This document shows, piece after piece, positions 37,717 through 48,545 of a stretch of 64,000 nt of DNA. This DNA comes from Ceratodon purpureus (taxonomy: Eukaryota; Streptophyta; Bryopsida; Pseudoditrichales; Ditrichaceae), in NCBI GenBank assembly GCA_014871385.1, contig CM026431.1:11933594-11997593 (forward strand), in the 5' to 3' direction. The position numbers and the translations under genes are program-made. Under the pieces are notes generated by a model, which was given only the letters and a program-made list of their open reading frames with translations, had not been told where the DNA came from and made no database searches. Every line of letters begins with the position of its first letter. The stretch's first letter is position 1.

Positions 37717-38819
37717 TGAGATACCTGGAATTGAAGATGTTTTTCCCCCCTCCCCCAAATCCCAGAAAATTGCATCATAACTGTTCATGATTCATTTCAC
37801 TGGGTTGTGACATATCTTATTTGAGGACCCTTTAGCGTCTCAAGGGAGCTGGTTTTTCCTTGAGCAGTGTGATTAAATCTTGATTAATCCTTGAGATTAC
37901 ATGTGAGGTTTTTATGGGTACAAGGGTGCGTTGCCACAGTAGGATCTGAGTAGCAGAAAGGGACTGGGAAGCACGGTCAGGCCCGACTCAAACGACCCAA
38001 TATTGGCCCTTGAAATTTAGAGGTGAGGGCAATGGTTTCATGGTCTTGTTGAAGAGGTGTCCCACCCATCTCAGGTTATCAACGAGCACAGCAACCTTGG
38101 TCCTAAAGTGTTCACTTCATCAGGTACAGCCATTGTCCTAAACACAAGGAATCATCAACATCCACCAGTTGCAGTGGATATGCAAGTTCGGAAGCGAGGT
38201 GCTCCCGGTGGGAGTCAGAACTTGTAAGCTAGATTCATGGCTGTGGTGACGGTATGGGTAATTTCCTGCCATTCTGTAAAGTAGTTATAATCCCCTGAGA
38301 TTTTAAGATGCGAGGTTCCAAAAAAGAGTTGTAATTACTCTCATAACGGTGACCTTTGTAATCAGGTTGTTTGATTATACTTTCGTATTGGACGATGTTC
38401 ATTGACATGTTGAGTCTGCTCAAAGTGTAAGGAGTTATTATTTCCGGTTCTATTTAACTTTTGAAGTATTCTCTTGTATATTGGCTACTCATTGCGTCTG
38501 CAATACATGTGAGAACGAATAGTACTTTGAACAGCAAGTAGAATTTCACATGTAGAATGTAACTTGCAAATCTGTTGCGAGAGCAAGGCCAATGGCTACG
38601 ACAATGGCGCCTGCCAACCTGCTGCGTGCGACAGGCACTGCATGTCTCCCTCCAACCTGCCGTGCCACACCAAGGACCTCTGGGTCTCGCCAAAATCTCT
38701 CAGGGAGAACCCTTCTTCACAGTACACCCACTCAATAACAGTTCTTGAGATGATCTGAATGGATAAAAGAGCAAAATTTTTTTGCAAGTGAAAAGAGGGT
38801 TGTGTAGGAGTTTTTTGGT
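37717..38819. other. 3' UTR of the bHLH gene and spacer
   Basis: No gene supported. The first several hundred bases are probably 3' UTR of the bHLH gene. The frames at 38454-38889 overlap on both strands without a recognisable family. Confidence 0.45.
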
Positions 38820-39832
38820 TGTGTTGAACCATCCTAGGTGTGGGAGTGGCCAATGCAATACAATGTTTTGGAAGTGCATCAGTACTCATTTCAACTACAC
38901 CAAGGTGAAGGGAAGTCCAATTCGCCTTGCATTAGGAGAAATTTGGGGTCACAAAGGTGCCTTTGCCTTTGACACGTTCTAAAAATTTGAGGTAAAATCG
39001 TGCACTTTACAGAGTGGCACCAATGGTGCCAGCAGTGCAGTTTTGTGGGTAGAGCCAATCGACGCTGCCAACCGTTTATGGCTTTCGCGCTGTCAATGGG
39101 CAGCGACTTGCACCAATCGGTTTACATGGAGAGGGATAATTGGGCAACCGGTTCACCTAAGATAGGTTATCTTACAGGGCCCCTTTGCGACCCCATTTTT
39201 CTTCTAATGCAAGATTACTAGAAACAAAATCAGATGCCATTATGCATGATATAGCAATATTTTGTGGGGCATAAAAGTAGGTATTTGATTGTAGGGAGTT
39301 GAGGACTTTGTTGGAGGATGTGCTAAAGCAGGCATTAGAGTATTACAAGGATTGCCACCCCAATCAGTGAGGAATAATTATTGCAATTTTGCATGGCTGA
39401 CACTTGTTGAAGAGCATCCTTAGCTCATGGAATTTACTTCTTCAAGTCCAAAGGCAGGGGAGTTAAGGGGATGACAACCTTGGACTTGTAGCATTGGCAA
39501 CCATGAGGATGCGTGCAACACAAGAGGGAGATGGACAAGGAAGTGAGGAAAGAGCAAGGATCAATGACCTCAACATCACTTGGACTCTTGGGGAGTTCGG
39601 CTTTCAATGCCGAACAAAGCCCCGAAGCAAGACTTTGTGGAGCATGACAAACATGGTTCTACAATATATATTGAAGTTGGAAGCAAGAACATCGGAACAA
39701 GTGGTAGCTGCAAATATGAGGAAAGCGCTGGAGCCCATGATGGATCATGCGGCCACGTCTTTGTTTAGGATGCCAATCAAAGATTTGGATAGAGAGTACT
39801 TCAAGCTCCAACGGAAAGTTGAGCTCAAGTAG
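38820..39832 (+). pseudogene. Harbinger accessory protein (Myb/NAM-like) remnant
   Basis: Fragments in more than one frame. At about 38865-38980 the frame TMFWKCISTHFNYTKVKGSP recalls the FWxRVxxHF region of Harbinger Myb/NAM-like proteins. A stretch reading ALEYYKDCHPNQ at about 39335-39368 is also suggestive. The longest open part (39494-39832, 112 codons) ends in a charged REYFKLQRKVELK. Several stops and frame changes separate the pieces. The assignment rests partly on the neighbouring transposase and is tentative. Confidence 0.4.
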
Positions 39833-40309
39833 ATCAAACGACGCATTAGAGTGGAGCGTTGAATTGTATAGCGGAATAGTCTGAGCATGAGCGCTTCATG
39901 CCTGAGTGTCGTACAAAAATCACCGCCAAGAAGCGGCCCCATATGGAACAACAAGCAAAGAACCCCAACGCATCGTTGCGTCTCACTCCATCCATACCTC
40001 CAACTCTATTGTCACCCACTGCCTCAAATTTGCACCCTCCTGTAGTATAGGGAAATTCAACAAATTTACACCCTCTTATGGCCCTCCCTCTTTCTACATT
40101 AATGCCACAAACTCCCACCCCAATATCCCCAAGTATGCTCTTCTCTACAATTGTTCATGCGTTGATGCACAAAATGCTTGACAATTTTGTTTTTTTTTTG
40201 GGAACATACCGGTTGCTATCAATGTTGACCTATGCTCATGGTCATGTCTCCGTTTTTTAAGTTGCCAATATAGCTTGGTGACAGCATAAGAAAAAATATT
40301 AAAACTTCA

Positions 40310-41135
40310 ATTTCAAATCTCAATGGCTCCAATCTCAAATCCTTCTCATTCTCCAAAATGACGTTGTGCATCTAAATGCAAGCCATCACGATATTATTGA
40401 TGATGTCCAAGTCCAACTACTACACCAAGTTTTTGATGATTTTCCTCTTGGCTTGCAACACTTCAAATGCCCTTAAAGCATCTTTGCTGGCACCTTCTTG
40501 GCGTTTAGCAAAGTGTTGTTTCATCTCACCGAGAGGCTCGTGTATTGGTTGTCCAAAACACGCCATAGGTGGGTAAATACCATCTCCTAACAAATAGTAG
40601 CAAAAATAGACATGTTCATTTATCTCAAAATTGATATTATGCCTTAGGCCCCGCGACATGTTGAATAGAAAAGATGATAAGTTTAGGACATTGATGTTAA
40701 TGTAGCCTCCAAGTAAACCAAAGAAAGCATGCCAAATTCAAAAATCCTTTTTTGCAACTACCTGAAGAATGATGCTCTAGCTCTTGTCTTTGTCTTTGTC
40801 ATTGATAGCTATTTGTTGCACCATTCCTTCTCTTGTGGATTGCCTCAAATTATATGTGGACTCAAAACAATCTAAATAGCAAAGACAAACCTGAGTCATG
40901 TATACTTCTGCAGTAGACTTGCTCAAGTTGCAGTACTCATCACAAGCATCGACAGATATGCCATATGCAAGCATTCAAATGACGGAAGTACATTTCTGCA
41001 AAGTAGATAAACCCATGCAAATCAATGCATCCAATCTTTGCGAAAACCATGGATTAAACTTGACAACTGAATCCAAATTTGATAGGAAAATCTCTCTCCT
41101 CATTCTAAACCAACTTTGGAATTTTACTTGGCGAA
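40310..41135 (-). pseudogene. PIF/Harbinger (DDE_Tnp_4) transposase remnant
   Basis: Read on the minus strand in one main frame. RFRMRREIFL-like FRMRREIFLSNLDSVV is followed by LSTLQKCTSVI, then MLAYGISVDACDEYC and STREGMVQQIAIN, then SIILQVVAKKDF and IWHAFFGLLGG, then YYLLGDGIYPPMACF and HFAKRQEGASKDALRAFEVL, and finally VMACI and MHNVILENE. These are successive blocks of plant Harbinger transposases. In-frame stops replace an Arg just before MLAYG (TGA at 40977-40975) and the Trp before IWHAFF; further TAG codons lie in the C-terminal part. The segment between QQIAIN and SIIL is much shorter than in intact relatives, so the GSIDCMHW-type block with the first catalytic Asp is missing. The copy is certainly dead. 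Confidence 0.88.
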
Positions 41136-42050
41136 TATGTAGGAGTATCAGAGAAATAATTTTGATAAAGAAGAAATGATAACTTTCTTTATCAAGAAAG
41201 GAAAACTTCCTTGTAAATACACTAAAGACTACATTGACTATATGCAAGAAAAGCTCATTATCAAATTCATCTTTAAGGTCTTCTTCAAACCCTAATCCCA
41301 TCCCAAGGTTCATCTCAAGGTCATCCTTCAAAATTCCATGCCTTCAACAAACAAAATACACATTCAACCAAAAATTCTATAGTCTCCTTTCTCTAAATTT
41401 ACTTTAAATATTCTCTTGACAACACAAGCAATAGCTTGTACAAAGAGTCGAGTCAGAGCTGCTTTGCCATGGTGGTTCTCCGCGTTGCTACAATGGCAAT
41501 AAGAAAGGGATGATGTGACCTTTAGACGTCGACGCTCTTTGAGGCAAGATACAACATATGCTTCTAGCTCAACTTTAGGGACACGTCAAAGTTTCATGCC
41601 GGAGGCATTTGACTTGAGACTGTTGGGCTGGTTCTCACATTATTTGAGCTTGAGCTTGGCTCATTAGTGTGATATGTTAGAGACGATGGAAATCTCAAAT
41701 ATCAAAGAATATAAAAAATGGAATATTTTTTGATAATAATGATGTATCAAAGCTCAAAACTCATGTACATCTTGTATATACATCATATCCAAATTTGATT
41801 AAAAGGTTTCAAATTTTGTCAATTTCTTTGCCAATTCACAACAAAAGCAACATGATGTATCTAAATTATGAAGGGCCAATTTAAAGTAATTTGTCAATTA
41901 TATGACGGAAAAGGCGAGTTCTAGTCATTTCTGTGCTTCTGTGTGGTCCAGAGTGTTGTGATGACTCGGCCAGAAAACATGAAATTCCAACTACTGCGAG
42001 CTAATGTGAATCTTCACCAATGCTCAACAGGTATTGAAATAAAAAATTGT
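41136..42050. other. Interval without a supported gene
   Basis: AT-rich. The left part may still belong to the Harbinger element's untranslated or terminal region, and the right part is probably 3' UTR of the Mpv17-like gene. Confidence 0.45.
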
Positions 42051-43527
42051 TTAACATGGTTTAGGTATATTTAGTTGCTCTGGAGATGGAGCCTCGGCTT
42101 TCTTGCCTGCCATGGAAGTGAGGTAGATTGTCCAGATGAATGAGCAGCAATTGTTGAAAAACACCTACATGAGTTTCAAAACAGTCATCAGTCTCGTCTG
42201 GACTGATTTGTTGCAAAGGAACATAATGTTTGAAAATTTACAACTATTCTCTTTCCAGACACAAATGATTACTGATTGGAGTCCAGAATTCAGTACCTGA
42301 AGATGAATTTTGATATAACGAAACGTGATGAAGTCAAGTATGGGCCAGTACATGGCTCCACTTTTCCAAGTGGGCCAAAGGTCACGCTTGATTTTCTCAA
42401 TAGCTTGATCTCCAGTCTCCCCTGCATGCAACATTGTGTACCAACTAAGATTGCATAACTTTCAAGGTGTAAGATTATTCACAGATGAATGCATTTGGTT
42501 TTGAGTGTATATGATACTACAGTACATGTTTAAAGTGGGCACTGATATGAGTTGATGAATTTTGCAAACCTTGAAGGAAGGAATTGACGGCAAAGAAAAT
42601 ACTGTTGACAACAGGTGATGCAAGAAGTTGTCCTGCCAACACTTTCTTCACGGTACTGACCACATCCGAACCTGGCAATATCCTTTGCATCATATTGAAC
42701 CACATGTGAAGAAATGGTGCACTCATAAATGCTCCAATTCCAAGCATCCGCAATGTCCGCATTTTATCCCAATCCTGCTTCGGCTCACCTTCTTTCAGCA
42801 TCAGGTTGCCAAGATACTGTCCAACGTCCAAAAATAATCACATACACTGTCTTCAATCAGAGAGAAGAACTTATTGAGTGCCTTCTCAGACAACACTTGC
42901 AAAATTGATACGAGAGAAGTCCAAAAAGGAGCTGTTTATGATCAATCTAGTACTGTACTTAGTGTTGGCAACATTAATCCAATGCTCAAATTCTTCAAAA
43001 CTCCTCCAACTTCTTGAACTATTAATCTCGTAATTGACCATAGTAGGATATCTGGATTTTTCTGAAGATGGGTAAATTGAAAACGATCTGGAACTCTATA
43101 ATTTCATCAACTTATGACTTACTTGGGCTGTCATGTCTGCAAAGGCAAGTATACTTGCAGCGGTGACACTCTTGGTAGGAAGCGGATATCTGCTGAGCAT
43201 CCGCAAGTACCATGCTGTAAATCCTCCATCCGGTTTTTCAGAAGCTGTAGAAGTAGCCAATCCTCTCAAAGATCCTGAAGATAACGGAACCTTCTGATGG
43301 AGCCTTGCCCTGACAAACACCAACTGGGCATTGGTTCCAACCAAATGTTGGTGGTGCCGGAAGCGTTGATGCCATGGTGATGGTGCAAGAACATTATTGG
43401 CAGCCTGGGTGGAAGAATATTGGCAAAGATGAAGATGATGGCCTCGACCGATTGATCTTCTTAGGTTGCTCACCAATTTGAGCATGCTGAAGGGCGAAAT
43501 TCGATGCCGGTTTTCTGTAGCAAACAC
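42051..43527 (-). CDS. Mpv17/PMP22 family membrane protein
   Basis: Small integral membrane protein of peroxisomes or the mitochondrial inner membrane; family members act as or regulate channels. Exons: 43527-43123, 42816-42570, 42421-42297, 42164-42051. Total 891 nt, 296 residues. The core is typical: LGIGAFMSAPFLHMWFNMM, LPGSDVVSTVKKVLAGQLL, ASPVVNSIFFAVNSFLQG, then IKRDLWPTWKSG with MYWPILDFITFRYIKIHLQ, then SFIWTIYLTSMAGKK. A second in-frame ATG at 43485 (MLKLVSNLRRSIGRG) also has a good context and would give 282 residues. Either start leaves a 100-residue Arg/His/Ser-rich, acid-poor leader before the core, which fits a mitochondrial or plastid presequence. The terminal exon encodes a short tail (EAPSPEQLNIPKPC). 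No break is seen. Confidence 0.93.
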
Positions 43528-45501
43528 ATCTCAAGTGGTGGTTGCACACATGATTTTTCTGGCTGCAGAAAGTGGAGTGACTATTACAATGACTCAAGTC
43601 CTGGAAAGACAATTGATCTCTTTGCATGACCCATGCTGAATTGCAAAAGTCTATCAGGTGATGTTTGTGGAAGTCTATCAGGTGACCAGGAATGTTGATG
43701 TGTGTCGATGATCCTGGTGCATGGCAATGTCCGTGGACAAGAAACTGTACGCTCTTGGTGCCATATGTTTGAAAACACGTGCCAGTGGATTAAATAAGTG
43801 GCACTGCTAACTAACTACCCGGCTTTCATTGTAACCTGATTAACCAACAACCTCGTCACTAATCCGGCTGAAACAGAATTTCGTTCAATTGTTCAGACAC
43901 CTGGCAGAAGGCCAAGGGAATCAATTGCGTTTTGTGATTCTGTTCACACGAAGGAAGACTTCTACCGTATTGCAAATCAATCTGAAGGGAATCAGGCTAT
44001 CGGTGGTGAACTTGGCAGACATCAACTACAGATGCTTTGCAGCCGCAAAATGAAAGGCATGAATCTGGTTACATATGCTTATGATACACTGTCGCGGTTA
44101 TGTTGGCCATGATAGGATACAACTCACTTCTTTGCTGGGTAAGCTCTCAAGATTAACATACTTAGAGCTTTATTTTTAACAATGAAATTAAAAGGAGGTT
44201 AAAAAGGAGAAAAGGTTTGTCACACATGTTAGAGGTTGCCCCTGAGCATCATACACTCGTTTATTTTGTAAATTACTAGTTAGCTTCACCCTTGCCGGCC
44301 ACTGTCACAAAAAAAAATTCAGAATAAATATCAAAAGATCTAACTAGGTTTGGTAGTGAGATGGAATCACACAACCATTGTGACAACCATTTGTGATTCC
44401 CAACTTCAATGTTGAAAATCTTCGTCACAACCATTGAGCATAGAAAGCGAGCAACAAGCAAAGCGCAACGAGTTATTAAATCCTGTTCACTTGGAGCAAA
44501 ACAATTATGAGGCTTCACCATTGGTCACCTACGTTCCTTTGACGAGCTCGATCCAAGAATACTTGTGGAATGGAACAACCAATCACAAAATGCAAGCGAG
44601 AAATAAGGAGAGCCCAATCAAAAAGCTGCACGCAACAATTTCAAGAACCTTTGCAGAATGCCAAAAAACACTCGTAGAATGCCAAGAACGCTCCAAGCAA
44701 GTTTCACACGGGAACTTAGTCAAATAACCACTTATTCCATGTATAAAATGTCATGTGCGGATAGACATACATAAAACATTCTTCTTCCTTGTTATATGGA
44801 TGTTTGGAAGAATGGATCACACAACAACTCATATCAATTCGAAATGATATGTTCTCCTTGTTGCAATAAAGTGTCATCTTGCCCATCCAATTTTTTTATT
44901 AAAGATTTCATTAATGATTTAAAGATGTGTTATTAAAGAAAAAAAATACTTCTTTGAAACAATGTCAATTTTTTATATAATCTTGAATTTCAATAGATCA
45001 AGTAAATAGTATGATTAAAATCAAGGTCATGTAAATCAAGGATGTGTACTACTTATATTATTTACGAAAACCCTTACAAATGTGAATGTCATAAGATCAA
45101 TGTGGTTTTAGTAAAATGTTGAGAATCAAATTCAAAACTTCTTGTCAATGGTAGCAAATATCAAATTATAAGTTACATCATATTTTCAAAGTTGACTCTT
45201 TTAGGCCCTAAAGTGTGTAATCTTGAGACCTTGCAAAGCCAGATCGGAAGAATCAACTATCATATGTATTAACTCTAAGATTTAGTTCAGTAAATTACTT
45301 CTAGGATTTGATAAATAAACACTTAACATTGTAAAGATCACTTTGGTAAAGGATCCAAAGTGCTTCTTGTATGAAATCTTCACACCATCATATGTCAAAT
45401 TTGATTAATCTTATAGGGCACAACTAATAAAGTATTTTTTTTCCCTGAAATATTATGATTTTTTAGTATATGCCATCAAAAAAATTCTAAATATTAACAC
45501 C
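43528..45501. other. Gene-free interval
   Basis: Upstream region of the Mpv17-like gene followed by AT-rich DNA. A 97-codon plus-strand frame (44434-44727) is polar and Gln/Glu-rich but matches nothing I know and has no supporting context. Confidence 0.45.
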
Positions 45502-46327
45502 TTAACCCCTAAAGGACAAAGGGGTATTTCCACGGTTTATCAGTACCTACAGTGCCATTCCTACAGTGCCACTCTTGCATTTTCCAAAGTGAGACATATT
45601 TGAGAATCACCTCGAGCAATTTAACCGTAAGATCTTTGAAAGTAGTGGGCTACCAAAATCTGTACCAAATTTTGAGTTTGGAGAAGCAACGGATTGGAAG
45701 ATACTAAAATGTGAAGCTTGGAAGATTAGTGAATTTCTGAAATACTAACATTGAGTTTCCGAGTTTGACTGAAAATTGCTAATTCAAAAATTTATAAAAC
45801 CTAAGCTAATTCTCTTCCCTAGTATGTTAGGAATATGCACAATTTTTTTAGATTTTTTCGAGTTACCAATTTGGAGAAAATGGGTTTGACATAAGTGTCA
45901 CTCTAAATTTTATTTTTTTCAACATGACATTTTTTGCAAAATTTAAAAGGGTTTATGATAAATCCAAGACGGTGAAGCCATAAAAGAGTGGTCATACAAG
46001 CATTCCCAAAAAAAAAAATGGTAAAAAAATAAATCCACAAGGAGAGATCTTCATTTCGGTTTTCAATGTGCTCAAAGTTTGGTTGAAACATTTTCACTGT
46101 AGAAACACTAACTTCACTGTAGAAACATAGGACCGACTCATGTAGTTTCTTTTTTCTAAAATCAGGTTTTCACTTTTTCACCAAAATTTTAGCGTATTCT
46201 TATTGCCAACTTGATTCTAAAGAGGTTAGGAACAAAAAACACTCAAATCTGACCCTTCTAGGGCATTTTACGAGGTTTTAAATTTCTGGCGCAATCCAAA
46301 AGTGGTTGCTTCGTCCTTTGGGGGTTA
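45502..46327. mobile_element. Candidate Harbinger-type MITE (TTA-flanked)
   Basis: The left end ACCCCTAAAGGACAAAG (from 45505) pairs with the right end CTTCGTCCTTTGGGGG (to 46324). Both sit between TTA trinucleotides (45502-45504 and 46325-46327), the usual target duplication of PIF/Harbinger elements. The interior, about 820 bp, is AT-rich and non-coding. The inverted repeat is short and imperfect, so this call is weaker than the next element. Confidence 0.5.
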
Positions 46328-46932
46328 AATAAGATGCTACTATTGAAGTTAGCAATAAATCAATTTTATTTTATTTTATATGTTTTATTTGTTTTTCCTC
46401 ACATTTCTCTTTATATTAGGAATGGTAATTCCAAGGAGTTTTTATTTTCACATAAATTGTCAAGGAGTTTTAGGAATAAATTCAAACCATAAATAAGTTG
46501 ATACAATCTAATTCTTTTTAGTTGTATTTCATAATGCATCTGTATGTAAAAAAATTCTATAGAATTAGATTCTTTTGGAACTAAATTAAAAATGACAATT
46601 AGTATTACATGATGCTTAGTTCTGTATTGAGTTAATTTGTATGTGATCCTATCCATATAATGTCATAAATATTTTATTAAATCAAACATTTAGAATCAAT
46701 GACATTAACCTAGTTATCATTTTCAGTTTTCAGTGTACCAAGTTACCACATGAATTACTACTCAACTCCTCCGGAAGGAACCCCAACTGAATTTCTTAGG
46801 AAAAAAAATCTGTTCCTTAATACGGTAACTTGACATTCAATTCCTCCAGAAAGAAACCCCATTGAAATTTCTTAGAAAATGAAAACCTGTTCCTGAGTAC
46901 CGTAACTTGACATACAACTCCATGCCCAGCTT
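46328..46932. other. Spacer between two MITEs
   Basis: AT-rich with no gene. The phrase CTCCGGAAGGAACCCCAACTG at about 46768 and its near-copy at about 46843 form an imperfect direct duplication of about 75 bp. Confidence 0.45.
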
Positions 46933-47651
46933 TTAGGGCCGGTTCGGACAGGGCCAAACTTGAGAGGAGAAGCATAATTCCACTGTTCCAAACTAGGTTG
47001 AGAGGAGAAGCCTTTGGGCTGAAAAGTAATAGGAGTATTAAAATAATCAACTTGGGGGCTTTGGCCGGGCATAGTGTGAAGGCCCAAAGGAGAAGGCCAA
47101 AGGCCAAGGCATATGATCCAAAAATTCAGACATTTATAAAAAATAAAAAATAATCAAACAATTTTGAAAAAAATAGAAAAGGTGTAAAAACTAATGAAGA
47201 AGTGTGGAAAAAATTTCAACAAATTTTGCATTGTTATGAGATAGTTATGAGTGATTGACGTTCAACTTATTTTTGGACAGCATTGGTCTAAACCCAATGA
47301 TTGTCAAAAGATTCATTAAATAGTACATAAGAAGGCTAGTGGAGCATGATCAGCTCTTAATAGCCCATGAGCCTTGTCTTCTTGTCCATATTTCAATGAA
47401 TTTTTTTTTTTTCCTCTCGTCGGAAGTTTGGATTGAGCAAAATGCTTGATCCAAACTTTGGTGGGGAGGAGAAACTTTTGGCGCCATAATTTCCCAAAAG
47501 TGTTGCCACCTAAGTTTTTTTGGAGGCGACATCCTTTGGGCCTTAGCCTTAGTGTGAAGATCGAGAGGGATTTTTTTTGTAGTTTTCTGTAATTTCATTG
47601 GTTGGGAGGCTTCTCCTCTCAAAGTTTGGCCAAAGTCTGAACCGGCCCTTA
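46933..47651. mobile_element. Harbinger/Tourist-like MITE with long terminal inverted repeats
   Basis: A 713-bp element (46936-47648) between TTA duplications (46933-46935 and 47649-47651). Its termini match over about 38 bp with few differences: GGGCCGGTTCGGAC, then GGCCAAACTTGAGAGGAGAAGC on the left, against the complement of GCTTCTCCTCTCAAAGTTTGGCC and GAACCGGCCC on the right. A looser inverted similarity continues inward (GTGTGAAGGCCCAAAGG region at about 47070 versus CCTTTGGGCC at about 47531). The short frames on the minus strand (46817-47107) fall inside the inverted repeat and are not genes. Confidence 0.85.
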
Positions 47652-48545
47652 GTCATCACAAGGTTGTACATCTCTGCTCCCAACATTTCCATAGAAGGTC
47701 AATGATTTCTGTTCATTGGGTTCAGAAACTACATTAAAAAAAGGCCAAAAAAAGCATGCCCGAAAGGATACTCACGTGTTCCCGAATCATTCTAGAACAT
47801 TATTCCCACATAATAAGGAACATACAATCCAAACCAGCACTGCACCTAAAACCACTCCCATCTACCCCAAGCTCATATTTCAGTTCCCAAAACCTAAACA
47901 GCGCATAGATATCACAGATACAAGCACAGTGACAAATTTCCGTCACCAAGCAACACCCTCGACGACCCAGTGCACAGAAGCTTCGTGGTCCCCACGAAGG
48001 AAGCCCGCAACGCAACCCAATTGAGACCAACACCGAAAATCCATCACTACACCCAAAACCGTCACCAAAACAAAACCAACACATATGTACATCCCAATCT
48101 CCAAATCTAGAAACCAGAGTACCAGCTTTACGTACCACACTCCATAAACCGATTCCCTGACGTCACTCCGAGTCTCCGAATTCTCTCCGTACCTCGACGC
48201 AAGGCCCACAAGATATGCTAGCACCGAAATTTGGATCAGACGATTACTAGACACGGATGTTGCCGATACTTGAGTAATCGGCACACTAGTATAAAAGGTT
48301 GCGCTTTTAGCAAGTTACATCAGACTCAGCTTTATTCGGTGTCTAGACTTTTAATTTTGGTTCCTGCAAGTTAGACTGTTGCAGGTGCCAGGTTCATCAC
48401 GCAGCTTGTGTGAGCCGGTGGATTGAGTACTAGATGTTGGTTTTGGAGGGTCTGTTGCGGAGTTGATCGGGTGGGAGTTGAAGGAAGGTGGTTGGTGTGG
48501 AGATCTAGGCTAGTTTTCGGAGGATCGATCAGGTTGGTGTCGACG
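47652..48545 (+). promoter_or_regulatory. Promoter and leader region of the acyl-CoA oxidase gene
   Basis: No coding gene. A good TATA box, TATAAAAG, lies at 48290-48297, about 250 bp before the start codon, giving an expected transcription start near 48320-48330 and a leader of about 220 bases. The open frames across 47716-48284 on both strands have no recognisable family. Confidence 0.6.
48290..48297 (+). promoter_or_regulatory. TATA box of the acyl-CoA oxidase gene
   Basis: TATAAAAG in the right orientation and distance upstream of the ATG at 48546. Confidence 0.6.

Larger units (their letters stand above)
38820..41135. mobile_element. Decayed PIF/Harbinger DNA transposon
   Basis: Two convergent coding remnants lie here: a plus-strand accessory (Myb/NAM-like) ORF at the left and a minus-strand DDE transposase at the right. 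Convergent or divergent pairing of these two ORFs is usual in plant PIF/Harbinger elements. I could not find the terminal inverted repeats or the 3-bp target duplication, so the outer limits are those of the recognisable coding remnants. Confidence 0.7.
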
